Notes: a model not told the origin generated them from the sequence alone. A stretch of DNA of 64,000 nt from Dethiobacter sp. (GCA_020725465.1 DYEY01000073.1:1-64000), one strand, 5' to 3'; shown: positions 16,807 to 25,728, counted from the first letter of the stretch. Numbers and translations are program-made.

Positions 16807-18834
16807 TTAAATGTTTCTGGTGTAATAAATAAGGATAAAGAGGAACAGGCCAAGCATCAGAGCCATAAGGAAGGAGTCGAAGTTAAGGTTCTTGATGTTC
16901 CAGTCGGTGGGGCGTCCCCGCAACCGGTCCCAAAGGCTGCGGGAATGGGAACCGGACTTTTCGTACATACCATCCAGGGCACCGTCCAGCTCGGCCGCCT
17001 TTCCCGCCAGCTTTTTGGCCACATCCCCTGACTTTTCATAGGCGTTATCCAGGGCGTCGTCAAACTCGGCCGCCTTGCCCGCCAGCTTTTTGGCCAGCTC
17101 GCCGGATTTCCCGTAAGCATCATCCAGGGCGCTGTCAAACTGTTCAGCCCGCTCTGCCAGCCGGCGCGCCATCCCGCCCGATTTTTCATAAGCATCATTC
17201 AGGGCGCCGTCAAACCTCTGTGTAAAGGAAACAAGAATGCTGCCTGACTTACCTGACATCTCGTAAATATGGTCGAGATCACGGTCCAGTTTGCTCACAA
17301 TGCGGCAACATCTGAACACGGTGCGGTATATCGGCCCGTAGAAGAGGTACTCCATGCTCATCCAGGCAGGCGGTTTGATGCCTCTTTCCAGCACCTTGTT
17401 AAGGGCGAAAAAAGCCACCAGTCCCATGCCGAGGAACTGAAGAGCTGTTATTATACCTGCCGGGTTATAAACTGTCAGCTTAGAATGGTAGGGAAGAATA
17501 TTTTTTACCAGGTATGGATATACGCCCAAAACAATACAGGAGGCGGATGCCAGTATAATGGCGGCTTTCATAGTAAAAGTGATGTCCCGTTTAATATGGG
17601 CGCGGCCTTTGATAAAGCCGAAATAGCAGAACTTGCAGAATGACACCACGGTGCCCACGCTGGCAAACATCAGCATCTTCTCAGCCGGCCCGGCGCCATA
17701 CATAGCTTTCTTTAAAAGGTACTTGCTCACGTAGCCGTTAAAGGGAGGAACCCCGGAGATGGCCAGGGCTCCTATCAGCGCGCCCAGCGCGGCAATGGGT
17801 AGTCCTCTCCAGACCGGAGGAACGTGCCGGTCCTCACCGTGATGGCCCAGGTCGTGCAGGTTTTCCGTTCCCGCCGCCAGCAGGACCGACCCTGCGCTCA
17901 TAAACAAAAGAGCTTTATACAGCATGTGGTTAACCACATGAAGCATACTGCCGTCAATGCCGTAGTAGCCTGCCACCCCGGCACCAGCCACCATATAGCC
18001 CACTTGGCTGATAATGTGGTAAGAAAGGAGACGTCTCATATCTTTTTGCAAAAGCGCACAGCAGATGCCAAAAACCGCCATGGAGGCGCCCATCAGAGCA
18101 ATGGCCGGGTGAGGTGGCAGAATTCTGGCCACTGCATAGACACCGATTTTGGTGGTTAACCCAGCCAGCACCACACTGGTAGGGAAAGAGGCGGTGGGAT
18201 AACCCCATGCTACCCAGACGTGGAGGGGCAGGAAAGCGGCCTTGAAGCCGATGGCCAAGGCAAAGAAAATCAACCCCGCTGCCGGTTTTTCCACAACAAA
18301 AGAACCTGTTGCCGCGTAGTGCTGTAGTATGCCCAAAAACAGCAAAAGTCCGCCCGCAACATGGAATATCATAAACCTGTAACCCATGTTAATGGCGTGC
18401 GGTGTCTGCTTTAACAGGATCAGTATGGCAACGGAGAATGTTAATACTTCCCAGAAGAAAAAAAGTGAAACGAAGTTGGCGGAGAAACCGATCCCCACGG
18501 CACTGGCCACAGCGACCAGAGAAACGGCCTGTTCTCTGGGGTCAGCAACCTGTAACCCGTAAAGCAGTGCAATTGCTCCCACAAACAAAAAGCCGAATAC
18601 TGCCATTCTGGCATAGGGATGAGCCGTAAAGGAAAGCGGAGCAAGGCCTATCTCCGCCAGGGACTTTAACACTGTAAAGTCCCTTAGTTCGGCGCCGGAA
18701 AGATTATAGAAGGCCAGCAGCACCATGAAGCAAAGCATCAAAACAAGCACATTTCGCCGCAGCTTTTCCGATACTTTGGGCAAAAACGGGGCAATGACAA
18801 AACAACCCAAGATGAAAAACAGGTAAAGTTCGAT
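16807..18834 (-). CDS. large proton/Na+ antiporter subunit (NuoL/MrpA-N-like) with 25-residue C-terminal repeats
   Basis: About 675 residues. The first 480 or so are an antiporter-like domain with roughly 14 hydrophobic segments; FFFWEVLTFSVAIL holds the conserved TM5 Glu and FLPLHVWVAWGYPTASFP the TM7-TM8 signature. After the last core helix comes a hydrophilic region with five 25-residue repeats (consensus D-x-ALDxAYEKSGxxAKKLAGKAAEF) and then one terminal hydrophobic helix (FLMALMLGLFLFILIYY). This recalls the lateral helix plus final TM of NuoL. It replaces the N-terminal part of MrpA. No ATG/GTG is possible: the frame opens after TGA 18841-18843. ATC 18832-18834 has AAGGCGGTGA 6 nt upstream and begins the hydrophobic IELYLFFI; a TTG at 18810 lacks a ribosome-binding site. 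Confidence 0.85.
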   Translation of the reverse strand: MELYLFFILGCFVIAPFLPKVSEKLRRNVLVLMLCFMVLLAFYNLSGAELRDFTVLKSLAEIGLAPLSFTAHPYARMAVFGFLFVGAIALLYGLQVADPREQAVSLVAVASAVGIGFSANFVSLFFFWEVLTFSVAILILLKQTPHAINMGYRFMIFHVAGGLLLFLGILQHYAATGSFVVEKPAAGLIFFALAIGFKAAFLPLHVWVAWGYPTASFPTSVVLAGLTTKIGVYAVARILPPHPAIALMGASMAVFGICCALLQKDMRRLLSYHIISQVGYMVAGAGVAGYYGIDGSMLHVVNHMLYKALLFMSAGSVLLAAGTENLHDLGHHGEDRHVPPVWRGLPIAALGALIGALAISGVPPFNGYVSKYLLKKAMYGAGPAEKMLMFASVGTVVSFCKFCYFGFIKGRAHIKRDITFTMKAAIILASASCIVLGVYPYLVKNILPYHSKLTVYNPAGIITALQFLGMGLVAFFALNKVLERGIKPPAWMSMEYLFYGPIYRTVFRCCRIVSKLDRDLDHIYEMSGKSGSILVSFTQRFDGALNDAYEKSGGMARRLAERAEQFDSALDDAYGKSGELAKKLAGKAAEFDDALDNAYEKSGDVAKKLAGKAAELDGALDGMYEKSGSHSRSLWDRLRGRPTDWNIKNLNFDSFLMALMLGLFLFILIYYTRNI
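16930..17303 (-). repeat. tandem 75 bp coding repeats (five 25-residue units)
   Basis: The region encodes five in-frame units beginning DRDLDHIY, DGALNDAY, DSALDDAY, DDALDNAY and DGALDGMY. Units three and four are nearly identical, the outer ones degenerate. The pattern is helical and charged (Lys/Arg and Asp/Glu faces) with an invariant YxKSG or YEMSG turn. Confidence 0.85.
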
Positions 18835-18876
18835 TTTAGGTCACCGCCTTACTGATAAGCTGTAAATTCATGTTGT

Positions 18877-20361
18877 CTAAAAGCCACCCCGCAACAGAAA
18901 GTCGGCGGCTACCCTGGAAAGATCAAAGGGCAGGTTGGTGGGCAGGAGACCGAACAGCAGGCAGCTAACAGCCAGTATGGCAATGGGTATAAGCATCTTG
19001 TAGGGTGCTTCGTTAACTTTTATAGGTTCATGTTCATGACCGTGTTCGGCGCCAAAGAAAGCGGCAATGATGATGGGCAGGTAATAAAGGCCGTTTAAAA
19101 GGCTGCTGACCAGCAGAATTATTACATAGAAGGGTACGCCGGCGTCCATGGCGCCCAGCGCCAGTGTCCACTTGCTGAGGAACCCGTTAAAGGGGGGAAT
19201 GCCGATCATAGCCAGGGCCGCCAGGGTGAAGGCGAACATGGTGAAGGGCATCTGGCGGCCTATGCCGCCCAGGTCTTTGATATTACGCTTGCCGGTTTTT
19301 AAGATGATGGCGCCGGCCGCAAGGAAGAGCGTGCTCTTCATAAACGCGTGGCTGAAGATGTGAAAGATATTGCCGATCAGGGCGCGCTCGGTCAGGATGG
19401 CCATGCCAAGCAGGATGTAACCCATCTGGCCGATGCTGGAATAGGCCAGGCGCCTCTTTAGGTCTTCCTGGGTAATGGCCACGGCGGAACCGAGCAAAAT
19501 GGTTATCACTGCTATTACCGCCAGAATCAGCGTCCAGCCAGATTCACGCATCAGTTCAATGCCGAACACGTGAAAGATGACACGAAGCAGTCCGTAAGCG
19601 CCGGTCTTTAGCATGATTCCGGAAAGCAGGGCGCTGGCGGGCGAGGGGGCGACCGGGTGAGCGTCAGGCAGCCAGACGTGCAGGGGGAACATGCCGGCTT
19701 TCATGCCAAAACCAATCAGGAAGGAAATGAAGGCAAAAAATCCCAGCGCGGTCGGTTCGCCAAAAAGGGTTGGGCCGCTCAGGGAAACGGTGCCCGCCAC
19801 CTCGAAGGTGATTATGATGCCAAAGAAAAGAGCCAGGCCGCCGATAATTGTCATTATCAGGTATTTATAGCCGGCCTTCAGGGCATCCACCGTCTCCTCG
19901 TGCACCACCAGCACGTAGGAAATCAGGGACATGGCCTCAAAGAACACAAAGAGCGTGAACAGGTCCCCGGCCATAAAAATCCCCATGCAACTGGCCAGTG
20001 TAATGATCAGCACAGGATAATAGCGGTTGCAGCCGTGTTCTTTGCACATGTAATCAACGGAATAGACAGCCACCAGCATCCAGACGAAAGAAGACAAGAC
20101 AGCCAGTGAAAAACTCAGTATGTCAACGCGAAACGAAATCTCCAGGTTGGGCAGAAGCTGAAACATCCGGTATTCAATGATATTTCCGGCCACTATCTCC
20201 GGGTACAGCGCCACCACTGACAGGAATGTTACCACCGCGGTGGCGACTGACAGGGCATTGCGCATTTTCTCCGAGTGCTGCTCCACGTAATATATGACAA
20301 AGGTCATCAACATCGGGAACATCACCACCCAGACCGGAAGAAAGGACGTTTTCACTTCCAC
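18877..20361 (-). CDS. mrpD: Mrp-type antiporter subunit D (second of two)
   Basis: A 494-residue polytopic protein of the proton-conducting transporter family with about 14 hydrophobic segments. FVFFEAMSLISYVLVVHEET carries the TM5 Glu and MFPLHVWLPDAHPVAPSPAS the classical NuoM/MrpD signature. It works as an ion-translocating subunit in the membrane. It is one of three antiporter-like subunits in the operon, 28 bp after its paralogue. Confidence 0.88.
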   Translation of the reverse strand: MEVKTSFLPVWVVMFPMLMTFVIYYVEQHSEKMRNALSVATAVVTFLSVVALYPEIVAGNIIEYRMFQLLPNLEISFRVDILSFSLAVLSSFVWMLVAVYSVDYMCKEHGCNRYYPVLIITLASCMGIFMAGDLFTLFVFFEAMSLISYVLVVHEETVDALKAGYKYLIMTIIGGLALFFGIIITFEVAGTVSLSGPTLFGEPTALGFFAFISFLIGFGMKAGMFPLHVWLPDAHPVAPSPASALLSGIMLKTGAYGLLRVIFHVFGIELMRESGWTLILAVIAVITILLGSAVAITQEDLKRRLAYSSIGQMGYILLGMAILTERALIGNIFHIFSHAFMKSTLFLAAGAIILKTGKRNIKDLGGIGRQMPFTMFAFTLAALAMIGIPPFNGFLSKWTLALGAMDAGVPFYVIILLVSSLLNGLYYLPIIIAAFFGAEHGHEHEPIKVNEAPYKMLIPIAILAVSCLLFGLLPTNLPFDLSRVAADFLLRGGF

Positions 20362-20388
20362 GGTAACCAGCTCCTCTTTTTGTGTAAG

Positions 20389-21876
20389 TTAAAGCCCCAG
20401 CAAAAGCCGGGTTGCCCGGGAGACGAGGCCAAGGACCAGCGAGGGGAATATGCCAAAAATAATACAACCCGCACCCAGCACCACCAGGGTGCCTGTCATC
20501 ACGGCAGGCAGACGACCGGGTTTGGCCACAGCCCCCTCCGGCTTGCTGAAGAAAGCATTGACAATGATGGGAAGGTAATAGATGCCGTTAAGCAGGCTGC
20601 TGACCAAGACCACCGCGGCAAACAAAGGTTTGCCGGCATCCAGGGCGCCCAGGGCCAGATACCACTTGGACCAGAAGCCGTTGGTGACGGGAATGCCCAC
20701 CATGGCCATGGCGCCTATGGCAAAGGCGCCGGCGGGCACCGGCATGGTAACGCCGATGCCTTTCAGCTGGCTCAGCTTGCGCACCCCGGTGGCGTAGATA
20801 AACGCCCCTGCCGCCAGAAAGAGCATCGCCTTCATCATGGCATGGTTAAAAATATGAAGTATCCCGCCCAGCAGAGCGTTATGGCTGGCCAGGCCCACTC
20901 CGAGGAAAACGTAGCCAATCTGGGCAATACTGGAATAAGCCAGCATCTTCTTGATGTCTTCCTGTACAATGGCAAACATGGACCCGATGATGATAGCCAG
21001 TGTGGACATCCAGAGCAGCATGGCCATCACCGGTGCCATGCCCGCGAAGGTGGCCGGAAAAACTTTGTAAAGAAGCTTGATCATGGCCACAGCATAGATT
21101 TTAATCACCAGGCCGGAAAGCACCGCTGACGAAGGGGAAGGTGCCGAGGAGTGGGCGTCCGGCAGCCACACGTGCAGCGGGAAAAGCGCCGCCTTAACCC
21201 CAAGGCCTACCATCAGGAGCGCCAGTGCCGCCAGGATGTTTTTGGGGTAGACGGCCATTACCCCAGGCAGTGTCGCAGCCAGGAAGGTAAAGTTCAGGTG
21301 GCCCGTTACCATGTAAATCAGGGCGATGGCGAGGAGCAGGCACCCGGAGCCGACAGCCGACAGCACCAGGTATTTAAAAGCCGCCTCAACGCATTCCCTG
21401 CTCTCCTTAATAGAAATGATGGCACAGGAAGCGATGGCGCATATTTCAACAAAAACAAACAGGTTGAACAGGTCGTTGGTCAGCGCCATGCCCAGCATGG
21501 AGGCCATCAGCAGCAGGTAGAGGGTATAGTACCAGCCCAAAACTCCCTCTTTCAGTTCATGCGGCAGGTCTTTGATGCCGTAGACAATAACCGGCAGGCC
21601 GATACCCGAGATGGTTAAGGCGGTAAAAACAGCCAGGTAATCCACATAAAATTCAATACCCCAGGGAGGAGCCCATCCCCCCATGTGGTAGACAAAAGGA
21701 CCGCTGCTCATCACCCTGTTTGCCAGGTACAGGGAAGAAAAGAAGGTAAACGCCAGCACAGCCAGCGTGGTGGCAGCACACCAGCTTTTGCGCCAGCGGG
21801 CGAGAAGGGGCATGAGGTAGGCAAAAAAGAGGGGGACCACCACGGTGAGGGCGGGCAAATGGGCAGCTGCGCTCAC
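20389..21876 (-). CDS. mrpD: Mrp-type antiporter subunit D (first of two)
   Basis: A 495-residue paralogue of the following gene, with the same fold: NLFVFVEICAIASCAIISIK (TM5 Glu) and LFPLHVWLPDAHSSAPSPSS. Its start overlaps the mrpC stop by 4 bp. Two MrpD-like subunits plus the large repeat subunit give three antiporter modules instead of the two in a standard Mrp complex, reminiscent of hydrogenase- or complex-I-linked Mrp modules. Confidence 0.88.
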   Translation of the reverse strand: MSAAAHLPALTVVVPLFFAYLMPLLARWRKSWCAATTLAVLAFTFFSSLYLANRVMSSGPFVYHMGGWAPPWGIEFYVDYLAVFTALTISGIGLPVIVYGIKDLPHELKEGVLGWYYTLYLLLMASMLGMALTNDLFNLFVFVEICAIASCAIISIKESRECVEAAFKYLVLSAVGSGCLLLAIALIYMVTGHLNFTFLAATLPGVMAVYPKNILAALALLMVGLGVKAALFPLHVWLPDAHSSAPSPSSAVLSGLVIKIYAVAMIKLLYKVFPATFAGMAPVMAMLLWMSTLAIIIGSMFAIVQEDIKKMLAYSSIAQIGYVFLGVGLASHNALLGGILHIFNHAMMKAMLFLAAGAFIYATGVRKLSQLKGIGVTMPVPAGAFAIGAMAMVGIPVTNGFWSKWYLALGALDAGKPLFAAVVLVSSLLNGIYYLPIIVNAFFSKPEGAVAKPGRLPAVMTGTLVVLGAGCIIFGIFPSLVLGLVSRATRLLLGL

Positions 21877-22250
21877 AGCGTTTCACCCCCCCGGAGGCGC
21901 ATAATTTCTTCGGCATCAATAGTGCCGTAGTGCCGGTAAAGCTTTACCACCAGGCTGAGCGCGTAGGCGGTGACACTTACCGCCACCACAATGCCTGTAA
22001 GTATCAGGGCCGAAGGCAGCGGGTTTATATAGGCATGGCCGGCGCCGGGTTCCAGTATGGGGGCACGGCCGCCACGGACATAGCCGATGGCCACAAAAAA
22101 GAGAAAAATAGAAGTATCCATGATGTTCATGCCGATAATTTTCTTTATCAGGTTGTTGTGGGTAAGCATGGTGTGAAACCCTATTATAAAAAGCACAATA
22201 GAAAAGAAATAATAGCTGTTTTGGTGGAGCCGGAGCAGCGTGTCAGTCAT
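21873..22250 (-). CDS. mrpC: Mrp antiporter subunit C (NuoK-like)
   Basis: A 125-residue protein with three hydrophobic segments; NLIKKIIGMNIMDTSIFLFF and NPLPSALILTGIVVAVSVTA are the family core. It overlaps mrpB by 8 bp. Confidence 0.88.
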   Translation of the reverse strand: MTDTLLRLHQNSYYFFSIVLFIIGFHTMLTHNNLIKKIIGMNIMDTSIFLFFVAIGYVRGGRAPILEPGAGHAYINPLPSALILTGIVVAVSVTAYALSLVVKLYRHYGTIDAEEIMRLRGGETL

Positions 22251-22680
22251 GGCTGTGCCCCTCCCCCTCTATCAGGCTGTAAAAAAGTGTAATCATGGTA
22301 CTGGCCACCTTGATGCCAACCCCAAAGGTAATAACCATAATGGCACCGCCGGAAAAAAGGTTGCCCGGTATACCAAGGGGAAACCCAGCCGCCCTGTTGC
22401 CAAGAAAATTGGTGCCAAGCAGTACCGCCAGCAGGCCCATGCCGGCAAAAATCAGCGCGCCGCCGCTCTCCAGTACCGAAGAAACATCGTGGGAAAGCTT
22501 TTTGGTACCGGCGGACAGGTTGAAGGAAAGAGCGTAAAGGATCATGCTGGCGGCAAAAATGGCGCCGCCGGAGAAACCGCCGCCCGGGGACAGGTGTCCG
22601 TGCAAAATAACGTACAATCCGTAGAGCTGGACAAACGGCACAATAATACGGCTGATATAGCGGACGATGATGTCTTCCAA
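22243..22680 (-). CDS. mrpB: Mrp antiporter subunit B (MnhB domain)
   Basis: A 145-residue membrane protein. The MnhB signature LYVILHGHLSPGGGFSGGAI is clear. Four hydrophobic segments. It follows the MbhE-like gene after 22 bp. Confidence 0.9.
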   Translation of the reverse strand: MEDIIVRYISRIIVPFVQLYGLYVILHGHLSPGGGFSGGAIFAASMILYALSFNLSAGTKKLSHDVSSVLESGGALIFAGMGLLAVLLGTNFLGNRAAGFPLGIPGNLFSGGAIMVITFGVGIKVASTMITLFYSLIEGEGHSHD

Positions 22681-22702
22681 GGGTCTGCACCTCGCTCAAA
22701 GG

Positions 22703-22972
22703 CTAGTGAGCCTTCAGGGTGGAAAGGGCGGCGGCTATGGCCACAAAAAGCACCGTAGCCTCCCCCAAAGTATCAAAAGCACGGTAGTCGGTGATTATGG
22801 CGGCAATAACATTAAGCACCCCGGTTTCCCGGATGGTCTCCTGCACATAACGCTCCGGCACTTCGTTATTGGTGGGGTTGGCCGGGTCGCCAAAAGTGGG
22901 CATTTCCAGCACCGTGGTCACCATGGCAAAAGTGATGACGGCCAGCAGCACAATAACCAGCAGTTTTCGCAT
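22703..22972 (-). CDS. MbhE-like subunit (C-terminal MrpA piece, PF20501 type)
   Basis: An 89-residue membrane protein. VLNVIAAIITDYRAFDTLGE matches the segment that in one-piece MrpA links to the MrpB region, and in membrane-bound hydrogenases forms subunit MbhE. With the preceding 79-residue gene it shows that MrpA is split in this organism. No hydrogenase catalytic gene is in the window. Confidence 0.82.
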   Translation of the reverse strand: MRKLLVIVLLAVITFAMVTTVLEMPTFGDPANPTNNEVPERYVQETIRETGVLNVIAAIITDYRAFDTLGEATVLFVAIAAALSTLKAH

Positions 22973-23211
22973 TACTCCTGCCTCCTCGTCTTACTTATGG
23001 CGGCCACCAGGAGCAACGTGGTGACGCCGGCTCCCAGTGCCGCTTCGGTAATGGCGATGTCAGGGGCGGCCAAAAGCTGCCAAAGCACGGCCATAATCAG
23101 GCTGTAGGCTGCAAAGATGATGACCGCGGCCAAAAGGTCCCGGGTGCGGGCTACCGCCACGGCACAGGCCACCAGGAAGAGCAGCAACAGGTACTGTAAA
23201 ATATAGTTCAC
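22972..23211 (-). CDS. MbhD/DUF4040-like subunit (middle MrpA piece)
   Basis: A 79-residue membrane protein with three hydrophobic segments. LLAAPDIAITEAALGAGVTT is the DUF4040 core. It overlaps both neighbours by a few bases (ATG/stop overlaps), so translation of the block is coupled. Confidence 0.82.
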   Translation of the reverse strand: MNYILQYLLLLFLVACAVAVARTRDLLAAVIIFAAYSLIMAVLWQLLAAPDIAITEAALGAGVTTLLLVAAISKTRRQE

Positions 23212-23540
23212 TGCCTGCCGCCCCCTTCCGTCCTGTCCAGGCTGAAGGACCCCTCACAGAACGGCACGTCGTTGCTGCGGTAAGCCGCGCGGGCAATAAC
23301 ATGGGCCGCGGTGGGGTTGGTCAGCCAGATAAAAACGATTAGTAAAAGAAGCTTGAAGCCGGCAGGGGTAAAGCCGGCATACAGCATTAAGGCGAACAGG
23401 ATAAGCCCGGCACCCAGCGTGTCACACTTGGTGGTGGCGTGCATGCGGGAATAGGCGTCAGGAAGCCGGAGCAGCCCGATTACGCCGATCAGGAAAAAGA
23501 AGATGCCGGCGGCAAGTACAGGTATTACCAGAACGGCCAT
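23208..23540 (-). CDS. mrpG: Mrp antiporter subunit G
   Basis: A 110-residue membrane protein with the MnhG signature LLRLPDAYSRMHATTKCDTL and NPTAAHVIARAAYRS. It overlaps the MbhD-like gene by 4 bp and follows mrpF after 10 bp. Confidence 0.92.
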   Translation of the reverse strand: MAVLVIPVLAAGIFFFLIGVIGLLRLPDAYSRMHATTKCDTLGAGLILFALMLYAGFTPAGFKLLLLIVFIWLTNPTAAHVIARAAYRSNDVPFCEGSFSLDRTEGGGRQ

Positions 23541-23550
23541 GATTTCCTCC

Positions 23551-23835
23551 TCACTCCAGAGCGCCTTTCTCCATGTATTTGGCTACACCGATGGTGGCCA
23601 CAAAACTGATAAGCGCGTAAACCAGCGCCACGTCCAGAAAAAACTCCTGGTGAAAGACCAGCGAAACCAGGGCGATTATAACCACGGTCTTGGTGCCGAT
23701 AACATTGATGGAAACCACCCGGTCGGAAGCGGTAGGCCCTGCCGCCGCCCTGAACAGGCAGAGAAAAGTTGCCATGGTAAGAACAACGGCGGTAGCAATC
23801 AGGATTTTATCAAGCACTTTTTTCGGCCTCCTCAA
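23551..23835 (-). CDS. mrpF: Mrp antiporter subunit F
   Basis: A 94-residue, three-helix membrane protein with the MnhF element AAGPTASDRVVSINVIGTKT. Its start overlaps the mrpE end by 26 bp. Confidence 0.9.
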   Translation of the reverse strand: MRRPKKVLDKILIATAVVLTMATFLCLFRAAAGPTASDRVVSINVIGTKTVVIIALVSLVFHQEFFLDVALVYALISFVATIGVAKYMEKGALE

Positions 23836-24316
23836 TTTGCCAAAGCCGCTCCGCCATATCCCAGGCCGCTACGTCTTCGGCGTTGGCCGTGGTGATGCAA
23901 TGAACGATGTAATGGTCTTCTTCAACTTCCACGGTGAGGGTCCCCGGTGTCAGCGTGATGGAGTTGCCCAGAATAACACGGTTCAAAGGCTTTTGCACCC
24001 TGGCGTTAAACCTGACAAAGCAGGGGGAGATGCCCATATCACGGCGCAGTACTAACCTGGCCACGTCCCAATTGGCCCTGAAGATAGCTGCGATGAGGCG
24101 GAACACGTAATCCAGCCAGCGGCCCAGAGTCACGCCAAAGAAAAGCGGCCTTTCTTCCCGGGACAGCAGCAGATCACGGTTAAAAACCGCCACGCCGAAT
24201 GAACAAAGCAACCCCACCAGCAGGTGCTGCCAGTTCAGCTTCCAGGTAATCAGGAGCCAGAAGACGAAAAGGGTGCCAAAGGTCGCCCGGAATGTATTGT
24301 CGGACTTTTTTTTCAT
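23810..24316 (-). CDS. mrpE: Mrp antiporter subunit E
   Basis: A 168-residue protein: two hydrophobic segments at the N-terminus, then a soluble MnhE domain with [20 protein letters not shown] and [20 protein letters not shown]. The start overlaps the moaC stop in an ATGA, placing moaC at the head of this operon. Confidence 0.9.
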   Translation of the reverse strand: MKKKSDNTFRATFGTLFVFWLLITWKLNWQHLLVGLLCSFGVAVFNRDLLLSREERPLFFGVTLGRWLDYVFRLIAAIFRANWDVARLVLRRDMGISPCFVRFNARVQKPLNRVILGNSITLTPGTLTVEVEEDHYIVHCITTANAEDVAAWDMAERLWQIEEAEKSA

Positions 24317-24801
24317 TCACCTTCGCCCTTTCTTTGGTAACGACCCGACTTGCCGCCGGTTTTTTCCACCAGGCGGATATGGCCGATTACCATTTCCCTG
24401 TCTATGGCTTTGCACATGTCATAGACTGTGAGCGCCGCCATTGTTACGGCGGTGAGCGCTTCCATCTCCACACCGGTTTTCCCGGTGGTGCTGACCCTGG
24501 CTTCTATTTCCAGAACATTCCGTCTATCATCCGGGGAAAAACTTAAGTCTACGCTGTCCAGGAAGAGAGGGTGGCACATGGGGACCAGCTGCCAGGTCTG
24601 TTTGGCCGCCATTATGCCGGCGACCTGGGCTACGGCCAACACGTCTCCCTTGGCTACTGACCCTGCCTTAATCCTGGCCATTGTTTCAGCCGCCATGGCG
24701 ACCTCGCCCCGGGCCACAGCCACGCGAAGCGACTCCTTCTTGCCGGAAACATCAACCATCCTGGCACGGCCCTCGGTATTGATATGAGTAAGTTTATCCA
24801 C
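24313..24801 (-). CDS. moaC: cyclic pyranopterin monophosphate synthase MoaC
   Basis: A 162-residue molybdenum-cofactor enzyme that with MoaA converts GTP to cyclic pyranopterin monophosphate. [18 protein letters not shown] opens the protein, with LVPMCHPL (substrate His), [14 protein letters not shown] and DMCKAID (catalytic Lys) all intact. I chose GTG 24801, matching family N-termini, with GATGGGG 11 nt upstream; a frame extending to 24966 runs through the promoter and terminator and is rejected. Other moa genes are absent. It is directly coupled to mrpE, an unusual position for a cofactor gene. Confidence 0.92.
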   Translation of the reverse strand: MDKLTHINTEGRARMVDVSGKKESLRVAVARGEVAMAAETMARIKAGSVAKGDVLAVAQVAGIMAAKQTWQLVPMCHPLFLDSVDLSFSPDDRRNVLEIEARVSTTGKTGVEMEALTAVTMAALTVYDMCKAIDREMVIGHIRLVEKTGGKSGRYQRKGEGE

Positions 24802-24844
24802 CAGCCATTCAACCCCATCAAAAAAACTTATAAGCAACAGAAAC

Positions 24845-24873
24845 AGTGTACACCTGCCCGTTTGTTTTGTCAA
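24845..24873 (-). promoter_or_regulatory. sigmaA-type promoter of the moaC-mrp operon
   Basis: TTGACA, a 17 bp spacer and TACACT on the minus strand, between the rnf terminator and moaC. The leader is about 40 nt. Confidence 0.7.
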
Positions 24874-24888
24874 CAACGTTGCACCAGG

Positions 24889-24928
24889 AAAGAAGCGGTA
24901 CGGAAGTCCCCTTCCGCACCGCTTCTTT
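24889..24928 (-). terminator. long hairpin closing the rnf operon
   Basis: An 18 bp stem with one mismatch (AAAGAAGCGGT...ACCGCTTCTTT) and a 4 nt loop immediately after the rnfB stop. The T-run is short on the minus strand and long on the plus strand, so it could act in both directions. Confidence 0.75.
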
Positions 24929-24929
24929 T

Positions 24930-25709
24930 TTACACTATGGTATCCCGCGGGCAGACCTCCACGCATTTGCCACAGTTGTTACATATAAAACTGTCGATGA
25001 TGGCCAGGTTGTTCTCCAGGCGGATGGCTTTCTGCGGGCAGTTCTTGACGCAGATGCCGCACCCGATGCAACCACGCTCGCACACCTCTCGCACCTGCTT
25101 CCCTTTGTCCGTTGATTTACAGCGAACGTAGTGGAAGGTCCTGGCATTTATCATGTCGATGACCTGCTTGGGGCAGGAGTTCCTGCACTTGGCACAGCCG
25201 GTACACTTGTCGGCATCTATTATGGGCAGCCCTTTTTCGCTCATGGTAATGGCGTCAAAGGGGCAGACCCGCGCACAGGTGCCAAGGCCAAGACAGCCGA
25301 AGCGGCAGGCTTTGCTGCCGCCGCTGTACATCATGGCGGCCTTGCAGTCAGGTACACCGTGATAAATGAATTTGTCTTTGGCCACGCTGCAGTCGCCCAG
25401 GCAGACCAGCTGGGCCACCAGGCGGGCTTCCGTTTCCGGTGCCACCTGGCCGAGGATCTCCGCGATCCTGGCCGCTGTTTTGGCTCCGCCAGGCGTACAG
25501 CCACCCAGGGGAGCATTTCCGGCCACCACTTCTTCGGCAAACTTACTGCAGCCGGCATAACCGCAAGCGCCGCAGTTGGCTCCCAGGAGCGCCTCCTGTA
25601 CCATCTCCACCCGGGGATCCACTTCCACGGCGAACTTCTGCGAAGCAAACGCCAGTATGCCGCCAAAAAGAAGTCCCAGACCCCCCAGGCTGATAATAGC
25701 AATCAGCAT
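24930..25709 (-). CDS. rnfB: Rnf complex subunit B, multi-cluster ferredoxin
   Basis: A 259-residue iron-sulfur protein. Residues 1-25 form a membrane anchor; then the 4Fe-4S domain ([20 protein letters not shown] and GGCTPGG) and several CxxCxxCxxxCP motifs: [39 protein letters not shown] and [13 protein letters not shown]. This is the long clostridial RnfB that takes electrons from reduced ferredoxin. It is the last gene of rnfCDGEAB, as in acetogens. Confidence 0.95.
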   Translation of the reverse strand: MLIAIISLGGLGLLFGGILAFASQKFAVEVDPRVEMVQEALLGANCGACGYAGCSKFAEEVVAGNAPLGGCTPGGAKTAARIAEILGQVAPETEARLVAQLVCLGDCSVAKDKFIYHGVPDCKAAMMYSGGSKACRFGCLGLGTCARVCPFDAITMSEKGLPIIDADKCTGCAKCRNSCPKQVIDMINARTFHYVRCKSTDKGKQVREVCERGCIGCGICVKNCPQKAIRLENNLAIIDSFICNNCGKCVEVCPRDTIV

Positions 25710-25728
25710 ATCATGCTTTCCTCCTTGA

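Noticed and set aside
16930-17303. Tandem repeats considered as a CRISPR array
   Set aside because: The units are in-frame 75 bp coding repeats without spacers, and no cas gene is present.
24802-24966. N-terminal extension of moaC upstream of GTG 24801
   Set aside because: The extension translates the promoter and the rnf terminator and lacks similarity to MoaC.
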